Shown: positions 42,339-54,448 of the stretch, piece after piece | Layout: the number at the start of each line of letters is the position of its first letter | How positions within the stretch are numbered: the first letter of the stretch is position 1 | Position numbers and translations under genes: made by a program | Source of the DNA: Setomelanomma holmii | Taxonomy: Eukaryota > Ascomycota > Dothideomycetes > Pleosporales > Phaeosphaeriaceae | DNA length: 64,000 nt | NCBI GenBank assembly: GCA_010015745.1 | Contig: ML978234.1 | Location: 1 to 64,000, forward strand | Direction: 5' to 3' | Notes under the pieces: generated by a model | Database searches by the model: none | Told to the model about the DNA's origin: nothing | The model's input: the letters and a program-made list of their open reading frames with translations, nothing else

Positions 42339-43193
42339 GATTGCAAAGAACGAATTCGAATTGGAGAACCATTAGAATCCCCATACCGTGGTCTATTTAT
42401 TTATGTCGTACAATCTGATGACGCTCTAGGCTGGAGAGTGCCAATACGCCGCATCGAGTCGTTGTTTCGTCTGCAATCTCCAGAAGTCGGCTTACATTTC
42501 CTCCACTGTAAGGCGAGAATGACCGCGATGAATCACCCTGTATTGCCTGTTCTGCGACAAGACGACTACAATGTTGTGATTCTGGGTGATGCGCCATGTC
42601 GTAAGAGCCAATGTAGCCTAGCTTAAGATTCTCTTTCTCTCCCAGCGTCCGCTTGCAATTGACCGCAATGCGCCCATTAGCTATCAAGTACTCTGAGAGC
42701 TCATTGATAGGTACGGGCACATGTCCCGGCTATATTTTTTTCCTCGTCCGTAGCTCGCGGTTTCGAAGGATCCGTGATTGTAGTTGGTACCCTGACGCAA
42801 TCTGGCCGCTCCGAAGGCGAAATCGTCCCTTTTCGTCTCAAGTACACATCACACTCGAAGCTTGTGGTGTACTAAGTACTTGTTAGCTTGTGTTGAGTTG
42901 AAGTGAGGGTGTCTGCTCATGAATGTGGTGGTCGAAGTTGCGAGGGTTTAGGGCTGATGATGAGAACAAAGAAACAAAAATATTGTAACGCGCCATGGAG
43001 CTCGTCTAGGACTAGAACAGCTTTTGTCTATTTGAGTGTTCTATTCGGTCTAGACTTGTAGAGATAGAGAACATTAAGACTTGTTGAGTTGAGGAATGAC
43101 GTCCTGATCATATTTGACAGGAACGTACGCCCGAAGAGAACTTTGCGTCGTGAAGCAGGACACTCTCTTCCGGAGTAGCTTTTCCTTGCTCTC
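42339..43193. other. Gap between ice-binding gene start and sugar transporter 3' end
   Basis: 855 bases with no supported gene. A 107-codon minus frame at 42397-42720 has no recognisable domain; it starts MPVPINELSEYLIANGR and could be a chance frame. Confidence 0.45.
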
Positions 43194-44597
43194 TTATGAG
43201 ACTCTCTCGGTAGAAATCGCCTCATGCTTCTCGTGCACGCGGGCGAATTGCCTGTACCTCTCCTCATCCATCTTGCTCCCGCGAACGACGCGCCGATTCT
43301 CGGCTTCGAGACCCATGCATAGACGTGGATTCTCGTAGAACATGAAATCGATCTGCTCTAGCGTACGACCCGACGTCTCGACACCGAAGAAGTATGTGGG
43401 TGGCACAAATGCAGCACACACGGCAGCCCACACCCAGAAGTAATGGCCACGAATGTTGTCGAGACCGATAGGGGTGACCATTACAACCACGAAGTTCGAC
43501 ATCCAATGGGAGAAAACACCGACAGCTGTCGCTTTGTTTCGTACGCGCAGAGGCTGAATCTCGGCGGAGTATGACCACGACACGGGCAGGATGCTGAGCG
43601 TGAAACAATCGAGGTACAAGAATATGAAGGCGACAGTAGCAGCTGCGCTTGCAAAGCTGTTTTTGGCAAGGCAACCGGCGATGATGGCCATGCCTGCGGC
43701 ACAGCCCGCTGAAGAACCCATGACGGACCACCGATGGCCAATCTTATCAATGTAGAAGTATGGAGGCCAGGAGAAGACGGCGTATTGCGTGAAGGCAACC
43801 GAAGCGAGGATGAGGGACATGCTTGGGGAATAATCGAGGTACTCCTGGAAGATGAAAGCAAGATAATAGCAGAGAGCCCGTATCTTCATCAGCAAGAGCA
43901 ATACTGCACGTATGTTTGATGCTTACATTGATGCCACTCCACTGGTTCATCATATAGGGTCCCATACCAAGAATGACACGATATAGGTTGCGGGTCTTGG
44001 TGGCATTGCTAAAGACTTCGCCCCAAGTTGGCTCTTCTTCGCTGCTCTCGGCCTCAATAGCATCCAGGATCTCTTGGAGCTGCCCCTGCACTTCTTCATC
44101 GTCAATAGGCTTGTCCAGTAGTCGGCTGATGGTATGCTTGGCCTGCATTACATGTCAGTATAACTGCTGCAGATTCATACTAGCAAACTTGCCTCGTCAA
44201 TCTTGCCCTTGGAAGCCAGCCAACGCGGTGTCTCACACAAGAATGGAGTCAGACCCAGTACGATGAGTGAGAACAAGATCTGGCAGGCAACCGGGAAGCG
44301 CCACTGCAAAGAGCTATTCGCATGGAGAGTAGCAAAGCATAGCCAGGATGCCACAGCAACACCAATAATGATGAGCGCAGATTGCACGACCAAAAGCGCG
44401 CCGCGATTGTGTGCAGGCAATGTGTCGGACTGCAGAATGGGCACAGCGACGGTTGACAGACCAACACCCACACCAGTGTCAATACAAGGCACAGTGATGG
44501 ACTCGATGATGGGAAGCTTACATCCGAAGAGCAAGAAGTCGAGACCGGCAGTGAGCAGAATGACTGCAATGAGGCTCTTGCCTCTTAGTTCGAACAT
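43194..44597 (-). pseudogene. MFS sugar transporter with internal deletion of TM2-TM4
   Basis: Three segments on the minus strand, 44193-44597, 43927-44142 and 43194-43883, encode 436 aa where fungal sugar permeases have about 520. The protein starts MFELRGKSLIAVILLTAGLD and reaches FLLFG, the end of TM1, where the family continues with the YDQG motif and TM2-TM4. Here only about 15 unrelated residues follow before TGVGVGLSTVAVPILQSDT, the family's loop after TM4. About 75 residues are missing, including the intracellular GRR/K motif. The rest is normal: HNRGALLVVQS, SSLQWRFPVACQ, ETPRWLASKGKIDEA, NQWSGIN, SWSYSAEIQPLRVRNKA and ETSGRTLEQIDFMF. The intron at 44143-44192 uses a GC-AG pair (GCAAGT donor) and the other is only 43 nt. 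Transport activity is unlikely unless a different 5' structure exists. Confidence 0.75.
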
Positions 44598-45628
44598 GAT
44601 GATTATCTTCGATATGCAATGCGCCCTCTGTGGCAGGTGGAAGGGGTGCAGGTGCGGAAGAGTGACTTCAAGTCCCACAGCGACGAGATCTTCATCTTAT
44701 ACTCTTGGTTCCATGGTCGTAGCACATTGATAAGCTCCGGTATTGCCTATTAGGGCATAAATGCCATGTGGTGTTCAACGCGTGCGACACCATCGTAGCG
44801 TACATTCTGAATCGTGTCCGGGGAAAATGTGGGTCTGGGGAGAATGCTCTGCGGAGGTGTGGAGGGCGCCGTCGAGAAAATCGCCGTGCGACAAGCGTTG
44901 GGATTCTCAGGAGCAAGACGTGCCCAGTTAGTCTGAGGTCATAAAGACTGGGCGGTGGCCGGAGCTTCTGCTTTGGGGCATCCCGCGTGCCCATCTGCTC
45001 ACCATGCTGCAGCTGCGCAGGGACTCCTTGTGCCTAGCGCAAACTTGGACGTTGATTGTGACGAACCACCCGCCCCGGAGAATGCATCTCGGAAGAGCTT
45101 TGGCGGAGCAAGCCTCGTAACGAGTCGACATGAAAACCATCACACCACCATCACATTTCGAAGTGTGGATTCGACAACGAGCCTTGTGTCGTGAAGAATT
45201 ATCAAACATCGTATCCCAGTGGACTAACAAGAAGTTCTCATTACCATGAATACGTATTCACTCGGGAATACCCCATTACGAGTAGAGGACTTGATAGGGT
45301 AAAGAACAACGCTTGACGGATGGCGCATGCGAGATGAAGGCAACTGATACTTCGTCAGCCTTCTTTGGGGCGTGTGTGCAAGATGGGTAGATGCGGAGAG
45401 GCAGACAAATCGTCAATTGTGGTACAACAAAGTCGATGGTCACAACCTCGACCTGTCCCGGCTTGAGAGAGATGAGGAACAGCGTTCCCGGCATGTGGAA
45501 AGTGTCACTGGCATGCTGCAAGCACTCTCTAATAAGCATAGAAGAATAGATGCAGGCTTGTCTTCTTGTATTATTTTGTCTATACTAACATTACAAGTCC
45601 CCAGATATATGCTCACTCAGCTGCGAGT
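44598..45628. other. Gap between transporter and DUF4360 gene
   Basis: About 1 kb with no supported gene; short frames on both strands are not protein-like. Confidence 0.5.
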
Positions 45629-46248
45629 CTAGCACTGCCTCCACTGCAGCTTCCAGCTCGCGTGCTTGAAGTCATACGAGCCATAATCTCCTTGGATGAC
45701 TGGCCTGAAGTTTACATTGAGGATGCCCGGGCTACCGCTGGCGTCGGTGCACTTTGACCATTTCAGGTCTGCCGTGCTTGAGCGGACCGTAACGTAATCT
45801 TTGATTTCTGGACCAGCGCATTCGAGACCACCTGTGAGAGTGCCCTGCATCGTGTTAGAGCATAAAGTCACGCTAGGTTCTCTGTGCATAATGCACTTAC
45901 AGTGTTGCCGGCGTTCTCGCTCCAGAACACTTGAGTAAATGTGTCCAGCTCGCTATTCCCCTTGAGGTCCACGTCGCCCTCATATGTAATCTCCCCGACA
46001 GCGACTTGCCAACCCGGAGTTGCGCCTGATGACTGAATATGCACTGCGCAATTGTCTGTGTCTGTACCCTTCAATTGTGTGAAGGACACGCCCGCGGTAT
46101 CGCCGAGAGTAGCTGTGTCTGACTTTACAGATCCTGAGTCATTGGGACATCCGCTTCCGGAGAAGACCAGGTTGGTGATGCGCGGGGAGACTGGAGGGGC
46201 GGCAAAGCTGAGCGCTGGAAGGGCGAGGAAGAAGAGTGAGGAACGCAT
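45629..46248 (-). CDS. Secreted DUF4360-family protein
   Basis: Two exons on the minus strand, 45901-46248 and 45629-45844 (intron 56 nt), give 187 aa. The ATG at 46248 opens a signal peptide MRSSLFFLALPALSFAAPP. The mature part reads VFSGSGCPNDSGSVKSDTAT, then DNCAVHIQ, WQVAVGEITYEGDVDLKG, FWSENAGNTGTLTGG, AGPEIKDYVTVRSS and ends HASWKLQWRQC. The GSGCP start, the paired Cys and the beta-rich layout match DUF4360 (PF14273), a secreted family of ascomycetes and some bacteria with no established function. Four Cys could form two disulfides. The frame open upstream of the ATG is not coding. Confidence 0.85.
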
Positions 46249-47309
46249 GATGACTGGCAATACGCAACAAGGTGGTGAGTACGGTATTATAGGAGTAAGG
46301 TAGATGTTTGTGCTCGATTTCGATATGATGCTGAACAGCGTTCCGTTGTTACTCAGGGGCCCAGTCATTATATACACCAGGATACGAAACCGCCTGCGCA
46401 ATAGGTTCTCGTCGCATTTCTTGCTACCATGTCTCTGAAAGACTAGACCATCTTTACCACCGTATAGCACTCTGACGTCGATTTAAGCCTTAATTTGCCG
46501 TAAGTGTCAGTGACAGTTGCGTTCGGTTGGTGCTCGCTCGAGACCGCATTTATCCAAATTACCTGTCCCGCACTCCAGGTCCACTATCTGTTACTACCAT
46601 AACATCAAATCTCGTTGCTTAGTGGCGACACTATTTTTGTCTTCCCCGCAATATGTTGAAGCAAAACCGGGCGGCTTCTAGAAGGCGAAGCTTTCTGGGA
46701 CATGTGATCGACGGAGACGACCTGCCGCTTCCGACTAAGAGTTGTGGTTGAGTTGGGAGTGGATCTTCATGTAGATCATGGAACATCGTATCCTCAATTT
46801 CTAGCCGGTCTCGCCGCTCGTAACATTTACATACCGTTCAAGGTTTCCTCGCGGGTCGAGACAAGCTTAAGATACATTCGCCAACTTGTCAGGATCGTTC
46901 TCATTCGCAGCGTATTGCGCGACTCCATGGACGGCTGCCTCACGTAAATAATGAAAACCAGTTGATAAGTCGAGAGCTGCTTCGCAATGAGCTTAATTGA
47001 TATTCTTGGGTGCAGTGACATGTCTCTTAGAGCGAGACATGGGTTACGCCATTCGAGTTAGCGGCTTGGCGAAACTGTCGCGCCTTCTATCGCATCCTTC
47101 TGCCTCTCATTCTCTCCACACACGACGCGGTTCGACTGTTTCTCCGACCGAGCGATGATGCGACTAAACATGCGCCTCGAAGCTTAGACATGGCCTCTGT
47201 CGCGTGCAATCTACTTGCTCAGGCATCAGGACCGATTCGAAAGCCTTACATATGTGCGAAATCATCACAATGCGGGACGAGACGCACTGCAGTCAGATTC
47301 GTCATTCTA
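46249..47309. other. Gap between DUF4360 gene and Pth11-like gene
   Basis: About 1.06 kb with no supported gene on either strand. Confidence 0.5.
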
Positions 47310-48727
47310 TCAACTCTTGATGTACGCGATCTGTGCAGTTGCGGGTTGCAATGCACTCCTGGTTTCCGCAGTTCGAGCGATGCCAATCTCATCACCTGCG
47401 TCTGACATCTCGTCGGAGTAGCTAACCTCATCACTCTTATAGGACTTCTCCGCATGCATGTCCTTAACTCTCGATCGATTTGGCTCATTCCAGCTCTCGA
47501 GATAGTGCGGTAAGTCTGGGAGTTGAGAGGGTGTCGATGGCTTCTGTATCGAGAAACCTGTCCATACCCGCTTCAGAAGCGGACTAAGACTGGGTAGCGA
47601 AGCTGCGACTATGCCAATGTCGACTTCAATTTGGGACCACACAGGAACCCAGGCCCACGTCCTATACCATCACTGTCAACAGCGATCAACATGGAGCACA
47701 CGCATATCTGCTTACCAGCTCGAATCCGCTTCTTGCCAGGAGACTCCCTTCGCAATGGGGCTGCCAGACATCACAATTTCGCATAAACGCGTTGTACTCG
47801 CTATCACGGGTATCAAGCCAATAGAAAGGATGAACGCAAGCGCCGCTTGACTTGAGGTTAGCGAGTTTATTAGGACTTTGACGTGATCGCTTACTTCTCT
47901 GCTTCTTGTTGAACTTGAGCAATGGCAGTAGCGGTAACGGAAAGAGCAGCAAAGCAACATCTGTGGCCACATTGATGACTGCCGAAGTTTGCATGAAGAT
48001 CGCGCCATTGATACATCCCTGTGGGTGTTTTTCGACGTCCCACACTCTTGATACAGGTACACAAGCCAGAAGTTGCGTCTTTGTGATGGTAAGTCATCGC
48101 TATTCTCCACGGAAAGATGATGCTCACCATAAAGCTAGCCAGCGTAAACGCGCTGATGACAGCAGCAGTTGCCCAAACAGCTCGAGCTTGTATCAGTCCT
48201 CGCTTTCCGGAACCGATTCGATAATACAAAGCTAGGATGCTCATTTTGACAGCCCTGTCATGGATGCTCAGCAAAATGTATGGCCACCAGGAGGGTCCAG
48301 CACTTACCAATTGGCCACGAAATACACGAGCATATTCAACCACTTATACATCAACATCTTATTGAAGTCTTCTAGCTGAAGGTCTCTCGAATGACGACCG
48401 CGACCATGCTCGACTTGCAGGATTATAGTCACAGTCTGCGCACCTCCTAAGATCTGTAACATCATCAGCTTCCATCAGTTGCAGGTCACAAAGGCTATTT
48501 TCGACTCACGACTGCTGATGCGATGAATAGATCATCAAGGCCGAACTTCTTGACTAGCCATGCACGTGTCGCAAATCTAAGACAATTTAGAAGAGAGGTC
48601 ACTTAGGCATCAAGGTCACGCACCGAAGTGCCACGAAAGCAACTGCTACCGTGTACATCGCCATACTGACACGATTCAAATTCGGTCCCTGATCATTTCC
48701 TGATGGTACTTCGATAATGTGGCCCAT
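47310..48727 (-). CDS. Pth11-like integral membrane protein (fungal rhodopsin-like domain)
   Basis: Seven exons on the minus strand, 48624-48727, 48510-48576, 48308-48453, 48128-48254, 47895-48078, 47716-47845 and 47310-47661, with introns of 47-56 nt, give 369 aa. Splicing yields a seven-helix protein: SMAMYTVAVAFVALRFATRAW, KKFGLDDLFIASAV (family motif after TM1), ILGGAQTVTIILQVEHGRG, NMLVYFVANWAVKMSILALY, AVISAFTLASFM, CVPVSRVWDVEKHPQGCI, VINVATDVALLLFPLPLLPLL, TALAFILSIGLIPVIAS and VWSQIEVDIGIVAASLPSLS. This is the Pezizomycotina membrane family around Magnaporthe Pth11 (PF20684), without a CFEM domain. Some members sense surfaces or hosts; the ligand here is unknown. An upstream in-frame exon cannot be excluded. 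Confidence 0.88.
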
Positions 48728-50592
48728 AAGGTCGGCGATGTCAGGCACGAATACGAGGTAGCTTTCGAATGTTCAGCAGTCGTAACGAAGACATGGGTGT
48801 TCCAATCTTGTAGATGGCGATGAGATATGGACAGCACAACGAGCGAGCAAACAGCTGGGAAAAAGACAACGGCAAGCAGACTGTAAGCTGCTTCGGCATG
48901 CATACGCGCGGGATCAGCACAGCTTTAACGCTCCGACTACGACCCACTTGCGGGCCCAGCTTACGCCAGAATCAAGCGCATCGCAATCGCAACCGTCCCA
49001 AACATCTCGGCATGACCCAAACCGACGCAATCGAACACCTTTGAAACTTCTGGAAACCCGTGAGAGAAACTGCATCCCGGCGTGTACGTGTGTCGTGCGC
49101 GAAAGTATTGGGCCGCATAGTGGGTATGGTGCGGCATGTCCTGTAACAAATCCGACTTTCGAAACCTTGTATAAACCCAGAAACCCGGGACCTTCGTGGC
49201 AGATCCTGGATCGGCGCCTAAGCATTGGTCAAAGTACCGAGGCATCGGTTCCTGACGTATGTGTAGTGGTTCTCATGTTTACTGCACCGGCTGTGTAGCT
49301 GATCGCCTGTGTATGATGGCATGAACGATCATCCCAGCCACAGCGGATGGATCAACCCAGCTTCTATGAAGCGGAGAACGCATAACCGTGCTCCTAATTG
49401 CCTAATGAGACGCCTCGCGACGATATAGACTACTAAAATCGGCCGAGCTCAAGTTCTTGTCGGACTCGCTCTCCAGTGCAATTCTCAATCCACAAACCAT
49501 GCAACCATCGGGTCAATGACCAAGCAGTCGCATGCAACAATGCGTCAACAGCGGACTCCATACGCACTTTCATCCCTCTTCAAAAAATCACCGTCCACAA
49601 AATTGCATCGCCAACAATAGCACAACGCATCAATCCCCACATGTATTTTAACGACTGACACAAATCCAACATGCTATCGCGCATCGCGAACCTACCAATT
49701 TTAGGTAAAAATCTCGGAGCCTTCACAAAAAATGCTTATCTTATTGCAGCTCAGTGTAGTAGTCTATGTGACATGACCTTCATTCATGAAAGCGAGTAAC
49801 AAACTCTCAGTGCACGCACGACCACCTCCTAGCATGATAGATATGCGATTCTTGAGGACAAGATTTTAAGATGCGAACCTCTTCGATAGGCGCTAAGTGG
49901 AGATGCAGTAATGCATCGGAAACCATAACCTCTGATCAAGCCATTCGTCCACCCTATTACTCTGCAATCATCGCTGCGGCCTGGATATCACTCTCGTGCA
50001 ATTGTCGCAATACCGACGTCACGAAGAAAGTAGCGACGCAATGCATCAGACGTATCATACGCCCGCGATACAAATTGGCTTTCCTGGAGGGAGTGACGCC
50101 TAAGTAGAGTGTGAGCGTCACGATGATTGTAGAGGTGCTCTGCAAATCGCCAAATTCGTCGGAACCACAACACTAAGTCACAAGCTGTTTGAAACCCATC
50201 AAAAACAAGCTCCACAGGCGCGAGGGGAAAGAATCGATTTGAGCTACTGAGTTGGGGTATTGATCCATTTGCGCCTGAATGCTCCCTTGTACATGTCTCG
50301 TTAGTCATGCCACGCACCCTTGGTCACGTCAAGCGCTCCGTACTTTACACTCTGACAAACCCGGGATGCAAAGGGTGCCAACGAACTTTGCTGGCATGCT
50401 CTATGCCAACGTCAAAGCGTAGACTGCGGCCGCTGCAACGAATACAACGCACATGAGGATGCTAATTGGGCGCATTAGTGACGGTCATTCTTAGCTTAGT
50501 ATATGTATAAAGGGGTAAGGGGTTACTAGAATCGCCCTAGTAGCGAGTAATTGTAGTCGCCAGAAGAAGAGTCAAGGAGACTTGGGGCGGGC
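48728..50592. other. Long gap with no supported gene
   Basis: About 1.87 kb, the longest gap in the window. Frames up to about 116 codons on both strands have no domains or splice continuity. No transposon remnant recognised. Confidence 0.5.
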
Positions 50593-53027
50593 TTACCCAG
50601 TGCGTTTCCGGTCCCCAACACAGGCGGTCAGGAAGCGGCCAATGGATCCAAAAATAATGCAGGGGAAATTCTGCAGGAAGGTCTGGTTGTGCTTGTCCAT
50701 CTGCTTCGTAGGAGTCGGTGTAACGGCGCGGGCAGTCTCCTTTGTGTCAACTGCAGTCAGCGGTGCTGAATCGTCGTTCTTAGGCACCTGCCGTTGTCGA
50801 AGGTGCGGGTCAGGGTCAGACGCGGCTTGTTCCTTGTTGGCTGCACTAATTCTGTCCTCTGGCGTTAGTGGTGGAGTAACGGGATTGAACAACTTGTTTG
50901 GCGTCGCGATTGCTTCCTGTAGCTTGCTGAAGATGACATCTTTGGTGCCATCGTTCTTGCCCACGCTTTCTGCTTCGCTAGCCTCGATGGCATGGGTTTG
51001 AGGTGCCCGTCCGACTTGCTCCTCGTTAGTCTCAGCTTGCGTAGTGCTGTCGGATCTAGGTGTAGCATGAGGATCTTGAGTGAACCCTGGATCACGTTCG
51101 ATGTTCAAAACCATAGGTGAAGGGAGGCTAGCCACATCGTCCTCTTCGTCTTCATCCGAGTAGTCCGCTTCCGGTACTGATGCTAGAGATGTGTAAGATT
51201 TGACAGGAGCAAGATCGACCGAAGAGCAGGCCTGCGAAAGTACAGACGTTATAGGCGAATGGAGTTCGTCTCCCATAGTCTGGTCCTCGGGAAGGTGGAG
51301 ACCAATAGTCGCAACACGTTCCAGGATCTGTTCGCGACTGGTGGGAAAGCGCTCAAGAGATGGATCCAGTAGGTTCTCGTCTTCTGCGTCCGATCGTGGC
51401 AGTTTGTGCGGCAGGGTGCTGCTGTTAGTTCGCGCCCTGAACATTGGAGGGCGTCCACTCCCTCCAAAGAGCTGCCTAGCCGCATCCGCCTCGTGACTGA
51501 ACGTGGGCTGGCCATGCAACGTGAATGGCATCTCATCGTCGGACCCAGAGTGATCAGCAATCGCCGAGTCCCCGCGTTCGTGAGGGAGAAGTGGCACGTC
51601 ATCATCGTAACCTTCATCAGACTCTTCGCCATCGCTCTCGTCTGCTCCACGAGTGAACGTTGGGGCTTCATCTGGCTCAAAGGTCTTAGCTCCATAGCCC
51701 TCGTCATCGCCGTACATGTAATGCCGTGGTTCCGACACGTTATCGCTCTCAATACCGCTCTTAGTGGTCATCTCGCTACCCTTATATGACGAGAACCCAG
51801 TCTCATGTGGAAGGAGAGGCGCTGCGTCGAGCTCATCGACTTCTGCCTCCTCATCAGCTGATTCGATGTCGTCGTTCAGTCCGGTCTCGTGCGAAAGGAG
51901 CGGTCCGTTGCTGAGCTCATTGTAATCTTCACCCTTGGGCTCGATCTCATACGAGAGCAGAAGCCCACTTCCCAATTTGGTGTGGCGATCAACATCAGTA
52001 GCCTCGTGTTGAAAGAGAGGTTCGGTGGACGTCTCTTCGTCGTCTTGCGACTCTGATGGCGTGTGGATGATATCCTCGGAACTTGTCTGATCGGTAGAGG
52101 AGTGAATAGACACCTCGTCGATGGTTTTCATAGGTGCTGTCTGTGGCTGCTCGTCCGATTGGAAAGACTCGTGGCGGAAGAGGGGTGCAGGCTGCTCGTC
52201 CTCTAGAGCGAGGTTCTGCGGATCCTCTGGTGTTATGACGTTCTTGTCGGGCGAAGCATCGTCGGCTCTTGTGTCATGCGCTACCTTCTGAGCAACTGTT
52301 GCTTCGTCTCCAAAGTCTTCGCCATAGACAGGCTTATCGTCAGCCTTCTCGACAACAACCCGGGGTATCGCTGGCGATGGAGGCTCAGTGCTGGGAGGTT
52401 CTTCCTTGACGACTTCAAGGTCAGGTTCAGCGTCCGCTGCGCGCTTAACATCGTCCACGGGAAGGCTGACGGGTTCCTTGTCACCGTACTCGGGCTGCTC
52501 CTTGTCTGGAACCTTCTCGACAACGACGAATGGTATCGGTATGCTGGGTGGCTGAGTATTGTCATTCAAGGTTACGGTACTGTCCTTGCGAGAGCCTATT
52601 GGATCTGACGGCTTTTCTGACTTGGTCTCACCTGAGACCTGGTCGCTGGATGTTGTGGCTTCCGTTGAAGAAGCTGGCGAAGTGACAGCAGTGGCGCCCT
52701 TCACGTGGATGACATTGTTCCGATTGCCCTGCTCGTCGGTAGCTGCAAGATGTTAGTGTACGACATGCCACTGGAGAGTGTCCACGTACCAGAGTCCTTC
52801 GAATCGTCGACGACCCAGTGGCCGTCTCCTATTCTTATCTTGTACTGATAGCTGCCCTCAGCGACCCTGTCAAACGTTTGCGTGAAAATAAGGTTCGCCG
52901 AGGCAGTCTGCTCCGGGTCCACGCTCATCTCCAGTGTTTCCCATGGTGGATCGCTCAGAGAGGTGACCACATAGACAGGCGGCTGTACGCCAGTGTGGGA
53001 GAAGGTTATGGTTGCAGTGTTCGACAT
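50593..53027 (-). CDS. Glycogen-binding (AMPK1-CBM/CBM48) domain protein, Mdg1/Crp1-like
   Basis: Two exons on the minus strand, 52790-53027 and 50593-52742 (intron 47 nt), give 795 aa. Residues 3-95 are an AMPK-type carbohydrate-binding module: TITFSHTGVQPPVYVVTSLS, WETLEMS, FTQTFDRVAEGSYQYKIRIG, GHWVVDDS and, across the junction, ATDEQGNRNNVIHV. The remaining 700 residues are acidic, Ser/Pro/Glu-rich and probably disordered. They carry about eight variants of a short motif (PLFRHES, PLFQHEA, PLLSHETG, PLLPHETG, PLLPHERG, PTFSHEA). The C-terminus is hydrophobic and basic (FLQNFPCIIFGSIGRFLTAC), perhaps a membrane anchor. Architecture fits fungal Mdg1/Crp1-like proteins that combine this module with a long tail; binding to glycogen or starch-like glucans is plausible. 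Function of the tail motif is unknown. Confidence 0.85.
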
Positions 53028-54448
53028 GGCAACATATGCAGGGTGGTCCGAAGAAGTTGAAAAGACGGAAGGCGGGGGCATTCGAAAGCTCGTGGAGGCG
53101 GGATCAGTCGCGTGTCTGGTCAACCGTGGTAGAAGGTCGATGATAGGGCTAGAGTCTACTGGAGAAGGAATATCGTCAGTCGTTGAGGATCGTCTTCGAA
53201 TGCCAGACTACAGCGCTCGAACACGCTGGCGGCTGGTGCGCTTGAAAATGCTCATACACGGAAGGGGAAGGATGGATAGGTGTCGCACAGAAGAGGGGCG
53301 CATTAGAGTCGGGCGCAAGAAGTCTTACCGGCTACAGAGAGAAGCACCGTAGTGCAGGTCCGTGGAGCGGCAGGCTCACAGGCCAAGTGCTTTCTTGCCC
53401 GTATCGATTGCGAGAGTTATCAGCGCAGGAGGACGGACGATGCGGCGGGCACATGCAGTTGACAGCTCCTCCTCAACAACTGAGGTGCAACTTCCCTGTT
53501 TACGCGGGTACCTGGGTGGGAGTAAATGAGGCACCAAATCTGGGGCTGGCTGGGCAGGAGTGTGTGTGCCCGCTGGCAGGTTTCCAGCGATGTCGTGCAG
53601 CTCCGCATGCTGTCTGCAGGGCTGTGCGCCCTCTCCGCCTTTCCCATGGCTCCGAGGCGTCTCCAGGTTCGCTCAACTTGGAAGGGTGACGTGAGTTCAA
53701 CCGTCCAAATAATGGGGAGCTAAAGCCACATGTGGGTCGGCCTCATCAGCCACCATTCCAGCCCAACTTAGTTGACCCCGCGGCGATCCAAGAGCTAGTC
53801 GCTACAATTATGCAGAGATAAAATCAGCGCGCAAAGACGAGGACTCACTTCTGATCCAGTATTCGCTCTATAGCTACAATGAGGCGTCTGAGGGTGAAAC
53901 TTTTCGTTGGAAACGGTATTGGTGGGCCGACCTAAAGATCGAGATCAAATTCAACATCGTAGACGTGCGCCATGAGTTGCACATGAAATATACTACGAAG
54001 GATACGACTTTTTTGCCATCTCTGTTGATGTAAGCTGGAAATCCTCGCAAAACATTTCTGCGTAAGTCGTTCGTCTTCCATGTTCAGCATACAAACAGTT
54101 CTCTTGATTGTGCTCATATCCCCACACGACATCCAGGTGTACGACATGCGAAAAGAGATGGGCCTGGAGCTGGAGGGATGGAGCTATGATCCAGGAAGGT
54201 TTTGTTACCCTATGTTGAGTGGTAAAGTTAGGGGTCCTCACGACAACATTTACATGTGTGAACACTGCTTGAATTTGTTTGCATTCTCGAAAATACTCCC
54301 TTGCCTATCTGCCTACTTGATCCTACACAGCGCTACCTAGGTATCTTTTGCGATCTATTTATGGTTCATGACTATCATCACTCGTCAGTCCCGGACACAA
54401 AGAAAGTGCTTTTACAAGCTAAAACAGAAGTGCAAAGACTAGTTTTTC
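53028..54448. other. Gap between glycogen-binding gene and catalase-peroxidase 3' end
   Basis: About 1.4 kb. The frame open upstream of the ATG at 53027 belongs to leader sequence. An 86-codon plus frame at 54080-54340 has no recognisable domain. Confidence 0.5.

Noticed and set aside
42397..42720. 107-codon minus-strand frame upstream of the ice-binding gene
   Set aside because: Mixed composition without a domain or signal; could be a lineage-specific gene but nothing in the sequence supports it beyond openness.
48914..50317. Several 80-116-codon frames on both strands in the longest gap
   Set aside because: They overlap each other, lack splice continuity and known motifs, and look like chance frames.
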